Source of the DNA: Emydura subglobosa
Taxonomy: Eukaryota > Chordata > Testudines > Chelidae
Length of the DNA stretch: 64,000 nucleotides
Assembly (NCBI GenBank): GCA_007922225.1
Contig: ML679968.1
Coordinates: 7,804,075-7,868,074 of the forward strand
Direction: 5' to 3'
Below the pieces are notes generated by a model. That model was not told the DNA's origin. It ran no database searches and saw only the letters and a program-made list of their open reading frames with translations. Position 1 is the stretch's first letter. The number at the start of each line of letters is the position of its first letter. This document shows positions 20,971 through 34,499 of the stretch, piece by piece. The position numbers and the translations under genes are program-made.

Positions 20971-22500
20971 AAAACAATAAAACAAATGTATTAACTAAGG
21001 AAAGATAGATTTTAAGTGCTTACAAGAAATGAGGCACAAAAGTCAGAATTGCTTACAAAGAAAATATGAAGATAAACCACAAGCTAATTCCTAATTTAGT
21101 GAATTTAAAATCAAAAAGGTTTTTCTCACCATAGGATTATATCTGTGTGGCTGATTGCTTCAACCTGGACCTCCGTTCCCCCAGTTCAGTGATGCTTCCT
21201 TTGTCTTTCAAAGCTTGTTGATGTCGTGAGTAGAGTTGAGGAGAGAGAGCTAATTTGTGTTGTGTACATTTTCTATTCTTATACCGTTTTCCTGTCTTTG
21301 ACAATTATCTCCAGGTGGGGTTCAAGCAACAGCCAGTTTGTTTACACAGGACCTCCAACCATTTTCATTGCCAGTAAGTGAAGATCTCTCTCATACCCTT
21401 CTTCCTGCTAAATAATGGCCACTTAACTAAGTGATAACCTGCTTGACTTTGTTGATACCTGGCTGGTTGTGCCTTTGTTGACTTGGTTTTGCCTTTGTTG
21501 TGACTTTGTTGATAAGTGGTGTCAGTTGTGGCTTTTGTCTCTGAAGAACTGGTTTGGGTCGGCCTTTCTAACTTGGAGCATGTTACAACAAAGTTATACA
21601 GCAGAATCTTATAACTTTGCATACAATGTTGCTACACATATTTTACCAGGACAATAATGCAGGTTATGAGTTTTCAAATGATACCTCACAAGGCATACTT
21701 TGTACAAAATGTATCATAGTCTTGTAAAAGTGGTGAACATAATGGTATAGACTGTAACAACTACAGAATTTACTCAGGCTCAGATTCCTCAGTCAGCCTC
21801 CTATTTAGCCATTTTCACATTAAGGCCACAATTTCAGAATATGCTGTGGGCCCTCAGCTCCCTTGTCTTCAATAGAGCTGAAGAAGCAGTGAGTCTCTTC
21901 AGATTAGGCCTCATATAGTCTAATATCCCTTTTGCTTCCTGCTTACTAATATCTACCCCTTTCTGCATTCATGCCACCATCCATGCAAACTTTAACAAGT
22001 CTAGAGTTGGCAGAGTGTGGTAGGCCAAAGAGCATAATGCTAGCCTTTTAACAATGTGGTAGTAACAAAATCTCTCCAAAACCACAATTATGAATTATCT
22101 ATGAAAATCATATGTTGGGTTGCATATCTGCCCTTTTCTTGGCAGCAGTTCATTGGTTTTATTGTACTGACATTAACGAACCCATATATTATGCAATTGG
22201 ACTGTTGCCAGTTATAATCATTATATTGAACCAAACAAATAAAGCAAAGCAAATAAAGTTGCTTATTTACAGTCAATTAAGTGCTCTGGTTTGGAGCACT
22301 CCTGCCACAATTCTAACTTGTCTTGTAGTAACTAGAAACTCAGGACTTTAAGAAATTCAATCTAAAATCCTCCAGGGAAGATTCAGTCAAAAATGTCTTT
22401 ATGGCACAGCTGGCAGAATTGTACAGAAAGCAGGTGAACACACTGCATTTGTCCATCCCATCTTGAAAGAGCAAGCACCCTTGCCTGGTTCACCTCTCTT
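20971..22500. other. No feature seen
   Basis: No recognised repeat or coding similarity. A GTTGTGACTTTGTTGA-like repetition near 21440-21510 is low-complexity. Confidence 0.35.
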
Positions 22501-22800
22501 AGGCTATGTCTTCACTGACGATGGCAGATTTGCCGCTGTTAGATCGACTTATCTAGATCAACTGAGCAGTCAGTGAAGACCCTCTCAGTCGATCAAGAAA
22601 TCGATGTATTAAGACCACCTTCTCAAGTGGCGTAGCGCTGCATCAACGAGAACGCGGTTCCTGTTGGTGCAGTGCAGTGAAGACAGCACGCAGAACAGAA
22701 GCACAGAAGTCGACGGGAGTTACTCAAGCTTTTTGCATAGTTTGCGTAACTCCGGTCAACTGCCGCCGAATCTCCGAGGTAAGTGTAGACAAGCCCTGAG
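22501..22800 (+). mobile_element. MITE family A copy
   Basis: It begins AGGCTATGTCTTCACTGACG and ends AAGTGTAGACAAGCCCTGAG, so the ends are imperfect inverted repeats. Inside are GATCAACTGAGCAGTCAGTG, GTGGCGTAGCGCTGCATC, GTCGACGGGAGTTACTC and GCGTAACTCCGGTCAACTGC. It has no coding capacity. This is one of the most complete copies of the family in the window. Confidence 0.75.
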
Positions 22801-23364
22801 GCTCCTGTGATCTAGATCTTTTCATTATTTGCTTACCTCATTTTATCTTTCTTCCTTATTTATTCATCATTATTATGGCTACTATTTTTCTTTTTTTACC
22901 AGTGGAGGTTGCACAAGCATGTAGACATGACCAACAATCATATGTGTTCTATGATACAGCTTTTTCATCTTTATTCTCCAAAGAAAATTCTTTTCCTCTT
23001 CCTGCTAGGCATCATATCACTTTTCCTTTTGCCAGGAAGTCGGGCAATACATGGACTCCTTCGAGGCTTCCATCAATGACAATTCATGGATTTGCCTAGT
23101 AGAATTGTTCACTTCGGACTCTTCACTCTACAAAAGTGTGCATCATGTCTATGGTGTAGCAGGAGTGTGTAGCCTACAGAATTCTCTAGGTTTCTAACCT
23201 GATACCACCTACATAGATCATAATTTGCAATGTCCCTGCCCAGCACAACCCACTCAACCCTTTTTTTTGTTGACATTGAGATTGAAGATATCCAAACATG
23301 TTTGTATTTATTTATTTATTCTCCATACTGATTGCTTAGAGGGGTTTATATGTTTGTGTATCCG

Positions 23365-23404
<40 letters not shown>

Positions 23405-23930
23405 GGCTGCTTTGTGCCTTCCTGGGAGGACACAGTATCTTTAAGGCCAGTTTAACCAGCTATATGGGGATTCCCTCAATATAAAGATTCCCCTGAGCGG
23501 CTGCTCTAAAAAAAAAGCTGGGGCTGAATTAACTCTTTGATGCCGAAGAATCAAGGGAATGCCAAAATGATTAAAGCCATCTTTGTTACCTTCTGCTAAA
23601 GAAGAGCCTTACAAACACCATACATTTATTATTGAATTTCTAAAACTGAGGAGAAAAAAAGACCTGTTCATTTTATTGTCAAATCAGGATTTAATGGAAG
23701 TTTGAGGTTTAATTCTATATGTGGTAAATGCAGAAAGCAAATTAAAAGAAGAAAACCCCTCCAAAAATAAGACCAGTGAAAATATAACCAGATTGAAAAA
23801 ATAACATACTTAAAATAGAGTTAATTTAAATGGCTCATATTCAAATGATTGCATTTGAAAAAAAAATTTATGGTTAGAACCATATGGTACCTTCTCTTAC
23901 AATACCTCAGATTTTGGCATCATCAGTGAT
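22801..23930. other. No gene; contains a GA microsatellite
   Basis: Apart from the GA repeat at 23369-23403 and a run of A at 23508, I see no recognised element. Confidence 0.4.
23369..23403. repeat. (GA)n microsatellite
   Basis: About 15 GA units with one interruption. Confidence 0.9.
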
Positions 23931-23934
23931 CCCT

Positions 23935-24735
23935 CGTGGTCAAGGATGATCTCTTTCACAGGTTTTGGTGACTGAGCAGTCCAGTCCATGGGCCGCAGAC
24001 TCATTGGCAGATGTTGCACATGGTTTCGGAAGGCAGAGTTGGGCCATGATTGCTACATGACAGTTGTATGTCCTTTCTTTTCTGGTGTTTTTCTGAGACC
24101 AAGGTGAGGCGATTTTCCTCAAAAGTGCCTGTTCCGTCTCTGACAAGTCTTTGCCAGTTTGCCTGTCTTGGGTGACTGTCTCCCAGTGTGTGATGTCGAT
24201 ATCACATCTCTTGATGTTTGTCTGGAGAGTGTCTTTAATGCATTTCTTTTGGCCTCCCTATTTCCTTTGGTGAGTTGGGTATACAACAGCTCTTTTGGTA
24301 GGCGTGCATCAGACATATGCATACAGTGCCCATTCCACCTTGGCTGGTGCTGAGTAATAAGGGCCTCAACACTAAAGATGTTGGTGTCTGTGAGGACATT
24401 GACATTAGTGCGGCGATCCTTCCACTTTATGTTGAGGATCTTCTGGAGAAAATGCTGGTGCTGGCATTCCAGGTTTTGTGAATGTTTTCTGTAGGTCACC
24501 CAAGTCTTGCAGCCATAGAGGAGAATTGGAATTACCACTGCTTTGTAAACTAAGAATCTAATGTGTGGTCTAGTATCATGGTTATTGAACACCCGGCAAG
24601 ACAGTCTGCCAAAGGCAAGGCTGGCACAGCTGATTCTGTGCTGAATTTTGACATCTATATTTGCCCTCTGTGAGAGATGGCTGCCAAGATTTTGGCATAA
24701 TACATAGCTCATTCCCATAGTGTACAATATCAAAA
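23935..24735 (-). mobile_element. Non-LTR LINE, 3' portion
   Basis: Minus-strand LINE truncated at its 5' end (about 24735) within the RT and keeping the C-terminus. The open part is described separately. Downstream, after a frameshift, the minus strand reads VCGPWTGLLSHQNL, which corresponds to the C-terminal zinc-finger motif (C..C-R-RIGL-SH-R--) that ends many elements of this type. The same broad LINE type supplies the fragments at 10620-11800 and 42330-43900. Confidence 0.8.
24119..24733 (-). pseudogene. LINE RT thumb and C-terminal domain, open frame
   Basis: The 204 residues are uninterrupted. LGSHLSQRANIDVKIQHRIS (residues 16-35) is followed by AFGRLSCRVFNNHDTRP, VYKAVVIPILLYGCKTW (about 63-79), LECQHQHFLQKILNIKWKDR and ALITQHQPRWNGHCMHM. 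These are the successive conserved blocks after the palm of non-LTR reverse transcriptases ('YLGS', 'LLYG-E-W', 'R-I--I-W-DR-TN--VL', 'RW-GH--RM'). The catalytic palm is absent, so the fragment is not functional. Its long open frame suggests a younger or less decayed insertion than the other two copies. Confidence 0.8.
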
Positions 24736-27714
24736 TCGGTATGTTAGTCTTATCATAAATAATGTCTCAACTCACTATTACTAGTTACATTAAAAAAGCA
24801 GTGTCACCACCTTTAAAATGTGTGGGAACTGCATATAAAGAAATGGAACTTGTACCAAAGAACCATGATTGGTCCAAATTCTGCTCTCAGCTCCATAAGC
24901 GTAACGTTGACACTAAAGTCAATATGTGCACTGTATGTGTTTGCTCTTGAAAAGAGAACACATTCTTTGAACGGAGATATAAAATAAAGCTGCATCATCT
25001 GAGCACCAAATAATTCTTAGTTTCATCTGAGCACTAAGTAATTCTCATTACTGTCATAGCTCAGTGCTCCAGGCATATATAAGTGGATAATCATAACAGG
25101 CAAAATAAAGATACAACTATTTTTCATAAATACTTACTGTAGAATGCATTATTCTCTGAAATGTCATCACAAGCCTGCTCATTAGTGATTTTAAAAGAGT
25201 TTTGGCTCAGTCTCAGATTTTCTGTGCTTCCTCCTACGATGAAGGCACAATGCTGCCTTTGTCACAGAATGACAGTTCCTTATGTCATGAACCCAGGATT
25301 ATTATTTCAGTACAGTAAAGTACAAGTTGACAAGTTATTATCAAAACACTAATATTAAAGGGGATATTAAAGGGAATAGAGGAGAGTACTGGGCATGGAG
25401 GTATTCAGTTGTTTCAAATTTGCACTGGTATAAAAATGCCACTTTAGTGCACTGGAATTTCCATTGTCACCATGTTAGTAGGGTTGCCTCTGGAATAAAT
25501 ATAATAATTTTGACTCTATTAGGAGATCTGCATTTTGCATCAATCAGATGGGCCCAAATTCACTTATATCTGAAATTGAAACACACAAAGGCACTGTTAG
25601 GAGACACACATACAGGCCTTTGTCCTTGAGTCTGATTGAATTGAGCTGTCTTGGCTTTACCCTGTACTGGTGGAATCCTTGGGTAGCAAGCTAAACTGTC
25701 TCGGCACTCAGAGTTGTGCAAAGCGGCTATTGGTGGGCCCAAATCTGGCTTTGAAAATCACAGAAAGTGCTTGCAAACTACCAAGGTTCAGACTACGACA
25801 TCTTAATGCATTTAGAGATGTATATAAAGAAAGCCCTTCCCTCTCTGGATGTATGTATAGAGCCAAGAAAAGGATGTTGATTCTTTTTATCTCTGAGGAA
25901 CACCATTTGTCAACCTGCATTGAGGCTGGTATTGTTTTGTTATCTCAGGATCTGCTATCTGAACCCACAAACCGTCTTTAGCATGTTCTAATCATACCAT
26001 AGCCACAAAAATGATGATACAGTGAGGACAGAGCTGGTTACACTAATTCATCAAGTCTGATACTGTTTTTTTTTAATAATATCTTTCTTTAAAGTTGCTA
26101 ACTTCTTATGAAAACATCTTTGGAAGTTGTTTTGAAATCATGAAGGGCAGAAGGCTTGCACAGCAGTAAACTCTATCATTGAAATCAAATGGAATTGAAT
26201 TAACAGTTAATAATGCTCCCACAAGGTAAAGCTGAAATTGTTTAAAAGTCAAGGCAGCAGATGCAGCTAAAATATGTGTATCAGGCACATTTTAGAGAAT
26301 TCTACATTTTTCCCCATTACAGCTAAATGAACACATTCTCTTCTTGGAATGTTGTATGTTCCACATTTATAGGAAAATCAACAGAAAGAAGGCTACTGTT
26401 AAATTCATGAATGTCCTTCCAAATACCTAGCCACAGTAAAAAAGAACAAAAAATGATGCTAATAAAATAAATTGTCCTCCTCTTTCTCTCTCTCACAAAA
26501 TAGTCTCCACAACTTTTAAATCTCAGTTGTCTTGATATTTTAGGTTGACTTTGAAATTGTTTTGTTTTCAACAAATGAGAGAACCAATTTCTTTCCGGAT
26601 TTGCCTGAGCTATTAACATTATTCACTGTACCATTTTCACAGTTATACATAGACTGAAGATGTAAAGGGAACTTGATTTTAATGCTTCACTACCATAAAC
26701 TACCATAAAACAGTTGCTAATACCAACTGATTTTGATGGAAAGCCTTCTTCATCCTTCTATTCATATCTTCTTGACAACTTCATAATCACTAAATTGCTC
26801 TGCAAATCTGTCTGTCATCATTTACACCACCCCCAGAGTTAGCAAGTGGGAAGAAAAAAGAAAAGAAAATCTGAAAACAGAATTTATAAAATAATTTTTA
26901 ATCACGCCTGCATGCACATTTACCTGCCTTTTATCTACACCATACATCCTCCACAATCCTCTTTAGCCTTCTCTACATAGATTCAATCAGGTACATTGCA
27001 ATGGTGAAATGAATATGCCCTGTTTTGGTTGTGTACCATTACCTTGCTTCTGCAGTACCCCTTGCAAATGTTGTAGCTGCACTGCACTGTGGGTATCTAT
27101 GTCACAGCTATTTACAGCAGACACATAACTGAAAGCTGCATAATGTAACACACATACAAAATAAGACATTTTAAATAGCATCTGCTAAGTAGGAGATGTA
27201 AAAATGAGTGTCAGCTGCATATTTTCCTGTAGCATCCCATGATTTTTCCCAAAAGTTTCAAATATACATTATTTAGGAAAGGGAACATAACCGATTTCCA
27301 AGGAATGCTATATTTGATGGCTTTGAGGAAAAGGAGCATCTATCTACCCCCATTGTTTGGTATATTTGAGGAGAATAACTGCAGCCAGTAGTGTTATCCC
27401 TTCCACTACTGCTAGGATTTACAGAATCAAATAACTCTGATAGAGCCTGATCTTTTTAGCAAATTAAGATGAAAGTTCTTCACTGCAAGCAGCACTGGAG
27501 TCTAAACTCTGGTGGAAGGAATTAAGGTTGACTGACTGACTACTCTGAATGACAGTTACTATGACAGAGAAGTTTTTCTTGGTTTTTCTCCAGAGAAGTA
27601 CATTTCCATACATCAAAGAGATTGTATGCCACAAACATTCTAGTCTTTGGCCTTTACACTTCACCTGACAGAATCTGTTGGTGAGTTCAGGTGGTTGAGG
27701 AGGGGCGATGAGGG
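24736..27714. other. No gene seen
   Basis: AT-rich. A short imperfect duplication of TCATCTGAGCAC-AA-TAATTCT lies at 25006-25050. A CCAAATTCTGCTCTCAG block near 24876 resembles half of the small palindromic repeats seen elsewhere. No coding similarity was found. Confidence 0.4.
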
Positions 27715-28625
27715 ACAGGGAAGTGTTAATACCATTATACAAGGCACCAATGAGACCTCAGCTGGAATACTGTGTGCAGTTCTGGTCGCCCATGTTTAAG
27801 AAAGATGAATTCAAACTGGAACAGGTGCGGAGAAGGATGATCTGAGAAATGGAAAAACTGCCTTATGAGAGGAGACTAAAGAGCTTGGTTTTTTAGCCTA
27901 ACCAAAAGAAGGGGATCAGGGGAGATATGATTACTCTCTATAAAATAAATCAAATGGATAAATACCAGGGAGGGAGAGGAGTTATTTAAGTTAAGCACCA
28001 ATGTGTACACAAGAACAAATGGATATAAACGGACCATCAACAAGTTTTAAGCTTCAAGTTAGAAGAAAGTTTCCAACCATCACAGGAGTGAAGCTTTGGA
28101 ACAGCCTTCCAAGTGGAGTAGTGGGGGCAAAAATCCTAACTGGCTTCAATACTGATCTTAATAAGTTTATGGAGGGGATGTTATGAGGGGACTGCCTACA
28201 AAGGCATGTAGCTGATCTGAGACTGTTAGTAGCAAATATCTCCAAAAGCTGGTGATGGGACACTGAGATGGGGATCAGAGTTACTACTGATAATTCTTTC
28301 CCCGATGTCTGGCTGGTGGGTCTTGTCCACATGTTCAGGATCTAACTGGTTACCATATTTGGGTCAGGAAGGTATTTTCCCCTGGGTCAGATTGACAGAG
28401 ACAGGTTTTCGCCTTCCTTTGTAGCACAGGGCACAGGTCACTTGTAGGTTTAAACTGATATAAATGGTGGATTTGAAGTCTTTAAACCATGATTTGAGGA
28501 CTTCAGTAACTCAGAGTGTGGTTAGGGGTCTATTACAGGAGTGGGTGGGTGAGGTTCTGTGACTTGCAATGTGCAGACAGCCAGACTAGATGATCATGAC
28601 GGTCCCTTAAAGTCTATGAGTCTAA
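27715..28625 (+). mobile_element. CR1 LINE, C-terminus and 3' UTR
   Basis: The sequence opens with [22 protein letters not shown] (27758-27823 in translation), the CR1 block [11 protein letters not shown]. It continues through YERRLKSL and the terminal part in the frame at 28001-28186 (RRKFPTITGVKLWNSLPSGVV). Frameshifts and stops interrupt it. The 3' UTR follows (GGCTGGTGGGTCTTGTCCAC, CAGGAAGGTATTTTCCCCTG) and ends near GATGATCATGACGGTCCCTT. The same UTR occurs in reverse at 37862-38530. Confidence 0.85.
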
Positions 28626-31600
28626 CTTTGGAGTTTGAAGGCCAGCACATAGTTGTATTGCTTCACCAGATTGTTAATGCTTTGGTCCTGCACCTGGATG
28701 ACTCATTTCTAGAACATTTTCAAAGTTGGAATCACGAGCCTCTATGAGGGAAATAGGTTAGGAAATTGGTCTTTTAGGGGAAGGATAGGAAAGCAATGAT
28801 TTCTGCTTTGGGAAGTGGCAGCTGATCTGGGAAAAGGTAGGTTTTCTGTTTATGCAGCATACCCCACTAGAGAGAGTACCAAGTTCAGTATGTATCCACC
28901 ATAGGTGTATAGATCCTGAGATTGCCTGGGAAAAGATCATGAGATCCCTGTTAGACAAGACATCCTAGGACCAGGCTAGTGGACAGAAATGTCTTCTCCA
29001 TGGGTGTTCTAGTCCCCAGAAAACAAGGCCCTGATGTCAATGGCATAGATCTGAATCAGTCTCCAGGAGTTGACAGATTAGCCCTTTATGTATTACTGTT
29101 CTGGAATGAGGTTTTTTGAGATACATAACAGTTTTATTAATATCAGGATTTGCCAAGAAACTGTCTCCAAACCTGAAAAATCAGGAAAAAGTGTGTGTGG
29201 GGGAAAGTTTTATACATTTAATACACACTAATACATTTTCTCCGATGGTTTAAACTATTATAATAATACATCTGTTTAATATCATGGAGTTTTTTTAAAT
29301 TCTGAGCAAGGATTTTTCCAACAGTTTTCCACAAAGGCTTATTCATTTTCTTCTATTGTTACTTGTTTCAACGTTTTTTGTAAACAACCAAAGCTGAACA
29401 ATACTTTGTACAAATTTCAAACTAGATAAAAACAAACTAATGAATTTTGCATTGTTCCTTCCCCCCCTCCCTCCCAGAAAACCAACCTATTCAGTGTTTT
29501 TCATCAAAAAAAATCAAAATGTTGATACAATTTTTATTAAAAATCAGATTTTGGAAAACTTTAAGTAGCTGTAATAGAAAATCAGATGTACAACCTCCTC
29601 CTTCTATTAGAAGATACCAACCCCCTCACCTGCAAGGCAGATGCTGAGTAACGTAACAAATGTTGCTCTTACATGGTGGCTGTGTTGCTGTTACCAAGAG
29701 GTAACAATTCAAGGTAGGGAAAGTGTTCCCAGTGGAAATGTTGCTTATAAGCAGCAGTTGATTTTACAAAGTATTTATGCAAACAAGCATCTACTGTAAT
29801 ACTTATAATTCTTTGTGCAATAGCTAGACTGACTGTCTCACACTATTTTGATAAAGGACATCTATTACAAAAGTAGGTCAACACTCTTGATCTAATGTAC
29901 AGTCTCTTTCCTCATACAACACCTTTAAAATCCTTTCAGCATTGCCTCAATACCTGCTTTATTGAGATTGGAGTTAAACAAATCATTCAGGGTGTATGAG
30001 TGATGCTAGCTGCCATAAAGTATAAACAGACCCACACAACTATATATATAATTAGGCCATGGCTCACAAACTGAGTACACACACCTCGCAAAAAAATGAC
30101 TGACTTCCCAACTGATGTCTCTTTGGGACACTCAATTGAAACCAGATTAATGGCTCCTTACCAAAACCAAAGAAGTAAAATACTTGACTAAATCAATTAG
30201 AAAGTTAAGAACAAATGTTTCAAGGCAGACAGGCCTCTGTTAGTTTTAGCTTTCACTGTGAATAGGGAAAAACAATACTGCTCTTGTTAGCAATGGATAA
30301 GATATCATTCCTTTTCTTCTGACACCAGTGTCCTCTTCTGATACCAGCATCCCTTCTCTGCTGAGAGGTAGCTGATGTCCAGAGCCTTGCAAGTCATGGT
30401 TTCCAGTGGAGGAGAAATTAATGATATGGAGTGTGGGTATATTCTAAATGCAACTTGCTTTGTTTACACATATTCATCAGTCCTGAAATGAAATGTTCCA
30501 ACATGAGAGGCAATCCCTTCTATCAGAAATCTCAGCCCAACACCAATGCTTAGCTCTCAGATAGCTGCTTTTCCTGAAGAATTTACTCTAATCAGAACCA
30601 AAGGCAGAGAGCAAACCCTCCTGCTCCTTGCACAATTCACATTCTCCCAAAGCTGCCTATATGCAAAAACAAAACAAAAACCTTATAAAGCCCAAAACTA
30701 ACAACACAGCTCATCTTCCCAAGGGTCAAAACTTCTGTGTTTGCTAAGAAAAAGAACTTGGAAGACTATGTGTAACAGAACCACCAGATGACACCTTCCC
30801 TAAAAATATTAATTTGATATTCATTAAATCACTAATATTTATTATATTTAAGAACAGATAATTGAAAACTACTCTAGAAAGAGGAGGCAGGTCTTTCTGA
30901 CACAAAGGTCAGACACACAGAGGGCCAGCAGGAAATAAACTTTATATCTGGTTACTGTTACAGCTATCATCTTGCCTATGTTGTGACATTTGTGGCAGCA
31001 AAAGTGCTGCCCAATAGATGAATTAATGGAAAAAGACTGGATGGAGATTAACATAATAGTCATAGGGTAAATTTCACTATTACAATATATTTTCTTACTT
31101 GTACACCAGTTTAATCTATGCAACACAGCCTTATTTTATACACACAGATGTCAACTTGGAAGTTTTTAAGATGATAAAACTATCAGCTCATTTACCATCT
31201 CCCTAGACTTACAACATTTTACTTGGTGCTTTCCTTACAAATTCAACCTCATTTTTTTGTCTCCTGTTGACAGTCCTTTTTTATTATAATAGCCATTCAA
31301 CTCTTACACATGCGTATTTCCTTGTGCTTCTGGCTTGAAGTTTGACCTGAAATTTGGCATGCCAAAAAACAGCACATGGTGGCTTGTTGACCCAATAACT
31401 TACAGGTAGAAATTTGAATAAAATGACAACTCACTTTTTAAAATGTATGTATGTATTGAGAGAAACCAGAAAATGTCACAGTAATGGGAATGTCAAAACA
31501 GCTTGGATACTTTTCTGAAAAAAGTGGTTTTACATATAAACAGTTATGAAACTCATAATAGTTCTTCATGTAGCCATTTTCAAAGATTGTTTGTGCTAAA

Positions 31601-32380
31601 TGCTATAAGGTTTGATAGCAAATCATTAAAGTATTTAGACAGAACTGTAACCAACAGACTTATTTGTTCCACATGGAACCATGAAGGAGTCATTAATGGA
31701 ACTACAATCATTGAATTTTATAGGAAACCATGAATTATGAGTGAGGTTTCTGGGTTTTTCCCTTTGGAAAAAATATTGCAAGGTCCAATCTTGATAATTA
31801 AATTTATTGATTTATTAAGCAAACAAGCGTAATAAACAAATGATCCAAAAGAAAAAACAGAATTACAGAGTAGCATTTCTCAAGAAAGGATTGAGATATA
31901 ATCAAGTAGAAACTGAAGCTATTTCTCCCTATGCAGCCACAGTCAGACTGACTCTGTCACACCTGGGTAAGGCTATTATAGTAAAAGACTGAGTGATCAG
32001 ATTGGAAAAGAAAAGGTGGTAGTACTTATCCAAGTTCTACCCTCAAAATGTTCCTGCATGAGTTGATACTCAAAGTAGATTATGGAGGCAACAAAATGAT
32101 GGCCACACATGTTCTCTAGACTTCTTGAACTTGGCTTTCCTTTAGGAGGTCCAAATACACTCTTGGGCTCTGCTGGGCTCCTCGTGTTTGGCTTCCCCTT
32201 TGTGAGGCTCATATGCCCCTTGGTGCTTCTTGAACTTGGCTCCCGTTTGGGGAATGAGGACTGAGATACTCTGCAGGGCCCTGATAGGACTAATGATTAA
32301 CCAAAGGAAAATAAGTAAAGAAGATGATCACTCTCATGGGCCCTCACCCAGTAAAGTACTTAAGCACCTGCCTAAGGTTA
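28626..32380. other. No gene seen
   Basis: AT-rich, with poly-C (29461) and short runs of A and T. No open frame resembles a protein and I recognise no repeat. Confidence 0.4.
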
Positions 32381-32384
32381 AAGG

Positions 32385-32600
32385 GTATGTCTATACTGAT
32401 TCTGGAAGTGAGCCACCCAGCCTGGCTCTACAGTCTCATGTTAGTGTGGCTCACACTAGCACGCTAAAAATAACTATGTAGATGGTGCTTTGACTTTGCA
32501 GCCTGAGCTCCAGCAGAAGCCACAATGTCTACACAACTACTTTTAGCATACTAGCACAAACCCGTTATCACAAATCTGTGGACCTGGATGAGGAAGCTCA
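32385..32600 (+). mobile_element. hAT-type MITE, family B relative
   Basis: GGGTATGTCTATACTG at the left edge, GCCTGAGCTCCAGCAGAAGC and AATGTCTACACAACTACTTT inside, and ATCACAAATCTGTGGACCTG near the right edge follow the pattern of MITEs with internal CTCGAGCTCC/GTCTACACTGC segments, like that at 58467-59468. The right terminal repeat is not recognisable. Confidence 0.6.
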
Positions 32601-34499
32601 CCCCTAGATGCAGGGTAGGCATATTCAAAGGGTCTACTCATATCCTTAGAGTTAGGCATGCACCTAAGTACCTTATTGGACAGTAGGATGTAAATTATCA
32701 TATGATCACTGTCTCTCAAAATTTGAAAGAATACTCCTCTTCTTCTTCCCAGATATAGGGGCATAAAATCCAACAGCCACAAGCAAGTATAGGCGAAGAA
32801 GTAGTCCTCAGAAAAACAGAAGCAAAATCACCAAAAGAAACCAGCTTTTAGAATAACCCAAACACATATTCAGTGCAGAGTGAATGATTTAGAAACTTTT
32901 GGACTGATATCTAAACCTCTGTCTGGGATTTTGGATTAAGCCCACCTCCTTGTAAATTCTTTACAAACTGGTGATTGAATATTGTATTTTAAACATTTTT
33001 TAAAATGACAATATATATTTTAAAATGTTAATATGTCTTCAAGATGTTAGATTGTTGTAACCGTAAGCTATCAGCTATTTGGGTAAAATTCTTTTTCCAG
33101 TTCTCAAAGATTAGATAAAGTACTAGATGAGCAAATTAAAGTTAGGCCACCAAACTCTTCACATATGCATTTATTGCCAATTTCCTTGAAAGGTTCTTTA
33201 AGCAATATATTATGAGATAAGGTTCCAATGTTACTTCAGGTACAGAACATAGGTACAGGTACAGCAAGGTACATACCTTGCTATGCCAGTCTAGTTAACC
33301 TGGAAAGCATATGTGGTGATTAGCAGTACAAACCTTAAGACAGAAAGAACATTTTCTCCCTTAAAGCTCTGATCCTGTAAACACTTGCATATGTGAGTAA
33401 CTTGACACACTTGAATAGTCTCAATGTGTTCCATGTAACTAATCCCACAGGTAAAGTTACTTATTTGTATAAGTATCTGTAGGATCTGGGTCTAAGAGTA
33501 TATTCTATAAAAATTGCCTTAAAATTCAGGTTTTCACATATTTTAGTTCATATTTATACCCTTTTTGTTTAAAAAGTTGGACAAAATTATTCTGTTTTTC
33601 TTTAATGAGAATCCCCATATACCAAATTAAAATTGTATCTCCAAAGTTTTAGAAATGCCTTTCCTCTATGGAACATTTTTTTAAAAAGTCATGTTTCACA
33701 GTGGTCTTTAAATAGACATTCTTCCTCCTCTCCCACTGGTGGCCACCTTCTAACTCTTGATTGTTTGAAAAAATCCCGACAGGATGGTGAAATGACATCA
33801 GATATAGGGGCCAAGAAATATTTAAAAATCTATTCAATGATTGGATTTTAATAAACCCAAACGTTTTCATATTTTACAAGTGGTGCAGGATTCATATTAA
33901 CACCTGACATTTCTGTGCTGCTGTAAAACTAAACGATTATAGCTGGAGTAGAAGTGACCTCTACAATTAAGGTTAGGAATATTTTCCATTCTCAGCCTTG
34001 GGATATAACTGCTTATAATTTTATGAAACGTCTATCTTTTGGTCTGATATTTTCCAGGCTTGGATTCTGTGCAAAAGGAAATTTTATTCAAAAGTTTGGG
34101 CAAAAACAGTTCAGCCATTTTGAACATGAAGGCCAAAAATATACTTTATGTAGTGTGACTCTAGGCCAGAAAAAGCCAAACAACTTTACAAGTTGCATGG
34201 CCCAACTGTGACCTTTCAAAATATCTTACAGGAATACAATGGTAGTAGGGGTCATTCCTTATAAGTAAAGTAGAGTTTTGATCTGTAAGTATATTGTTGG
34301 TAATTATTTGATGTTATTTACATATTTTTTGTCAGAGGTTAGCAATGTAGATAAACTGCTTTCCTATCTATCACTGTTCTTTTGATTAAGAGTTCAAAAG
34401 GAACATATGAACATTTAGATGGATCTTTGAATGTAACAATACTATTGTTTGTATTTCTCTTTGAAGTTTAAGCAGTAAATACCTGTGAATGGTTGTAAA
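32601..34499. other. No gene; short perfect hairpin at 33263
   Basis: AGCAAGGTA-CA-TACCTTGCT at 33263-33282 is a perfect 9-bp inverted repeat. Nothing else is recognised. Confidence 0.4.
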
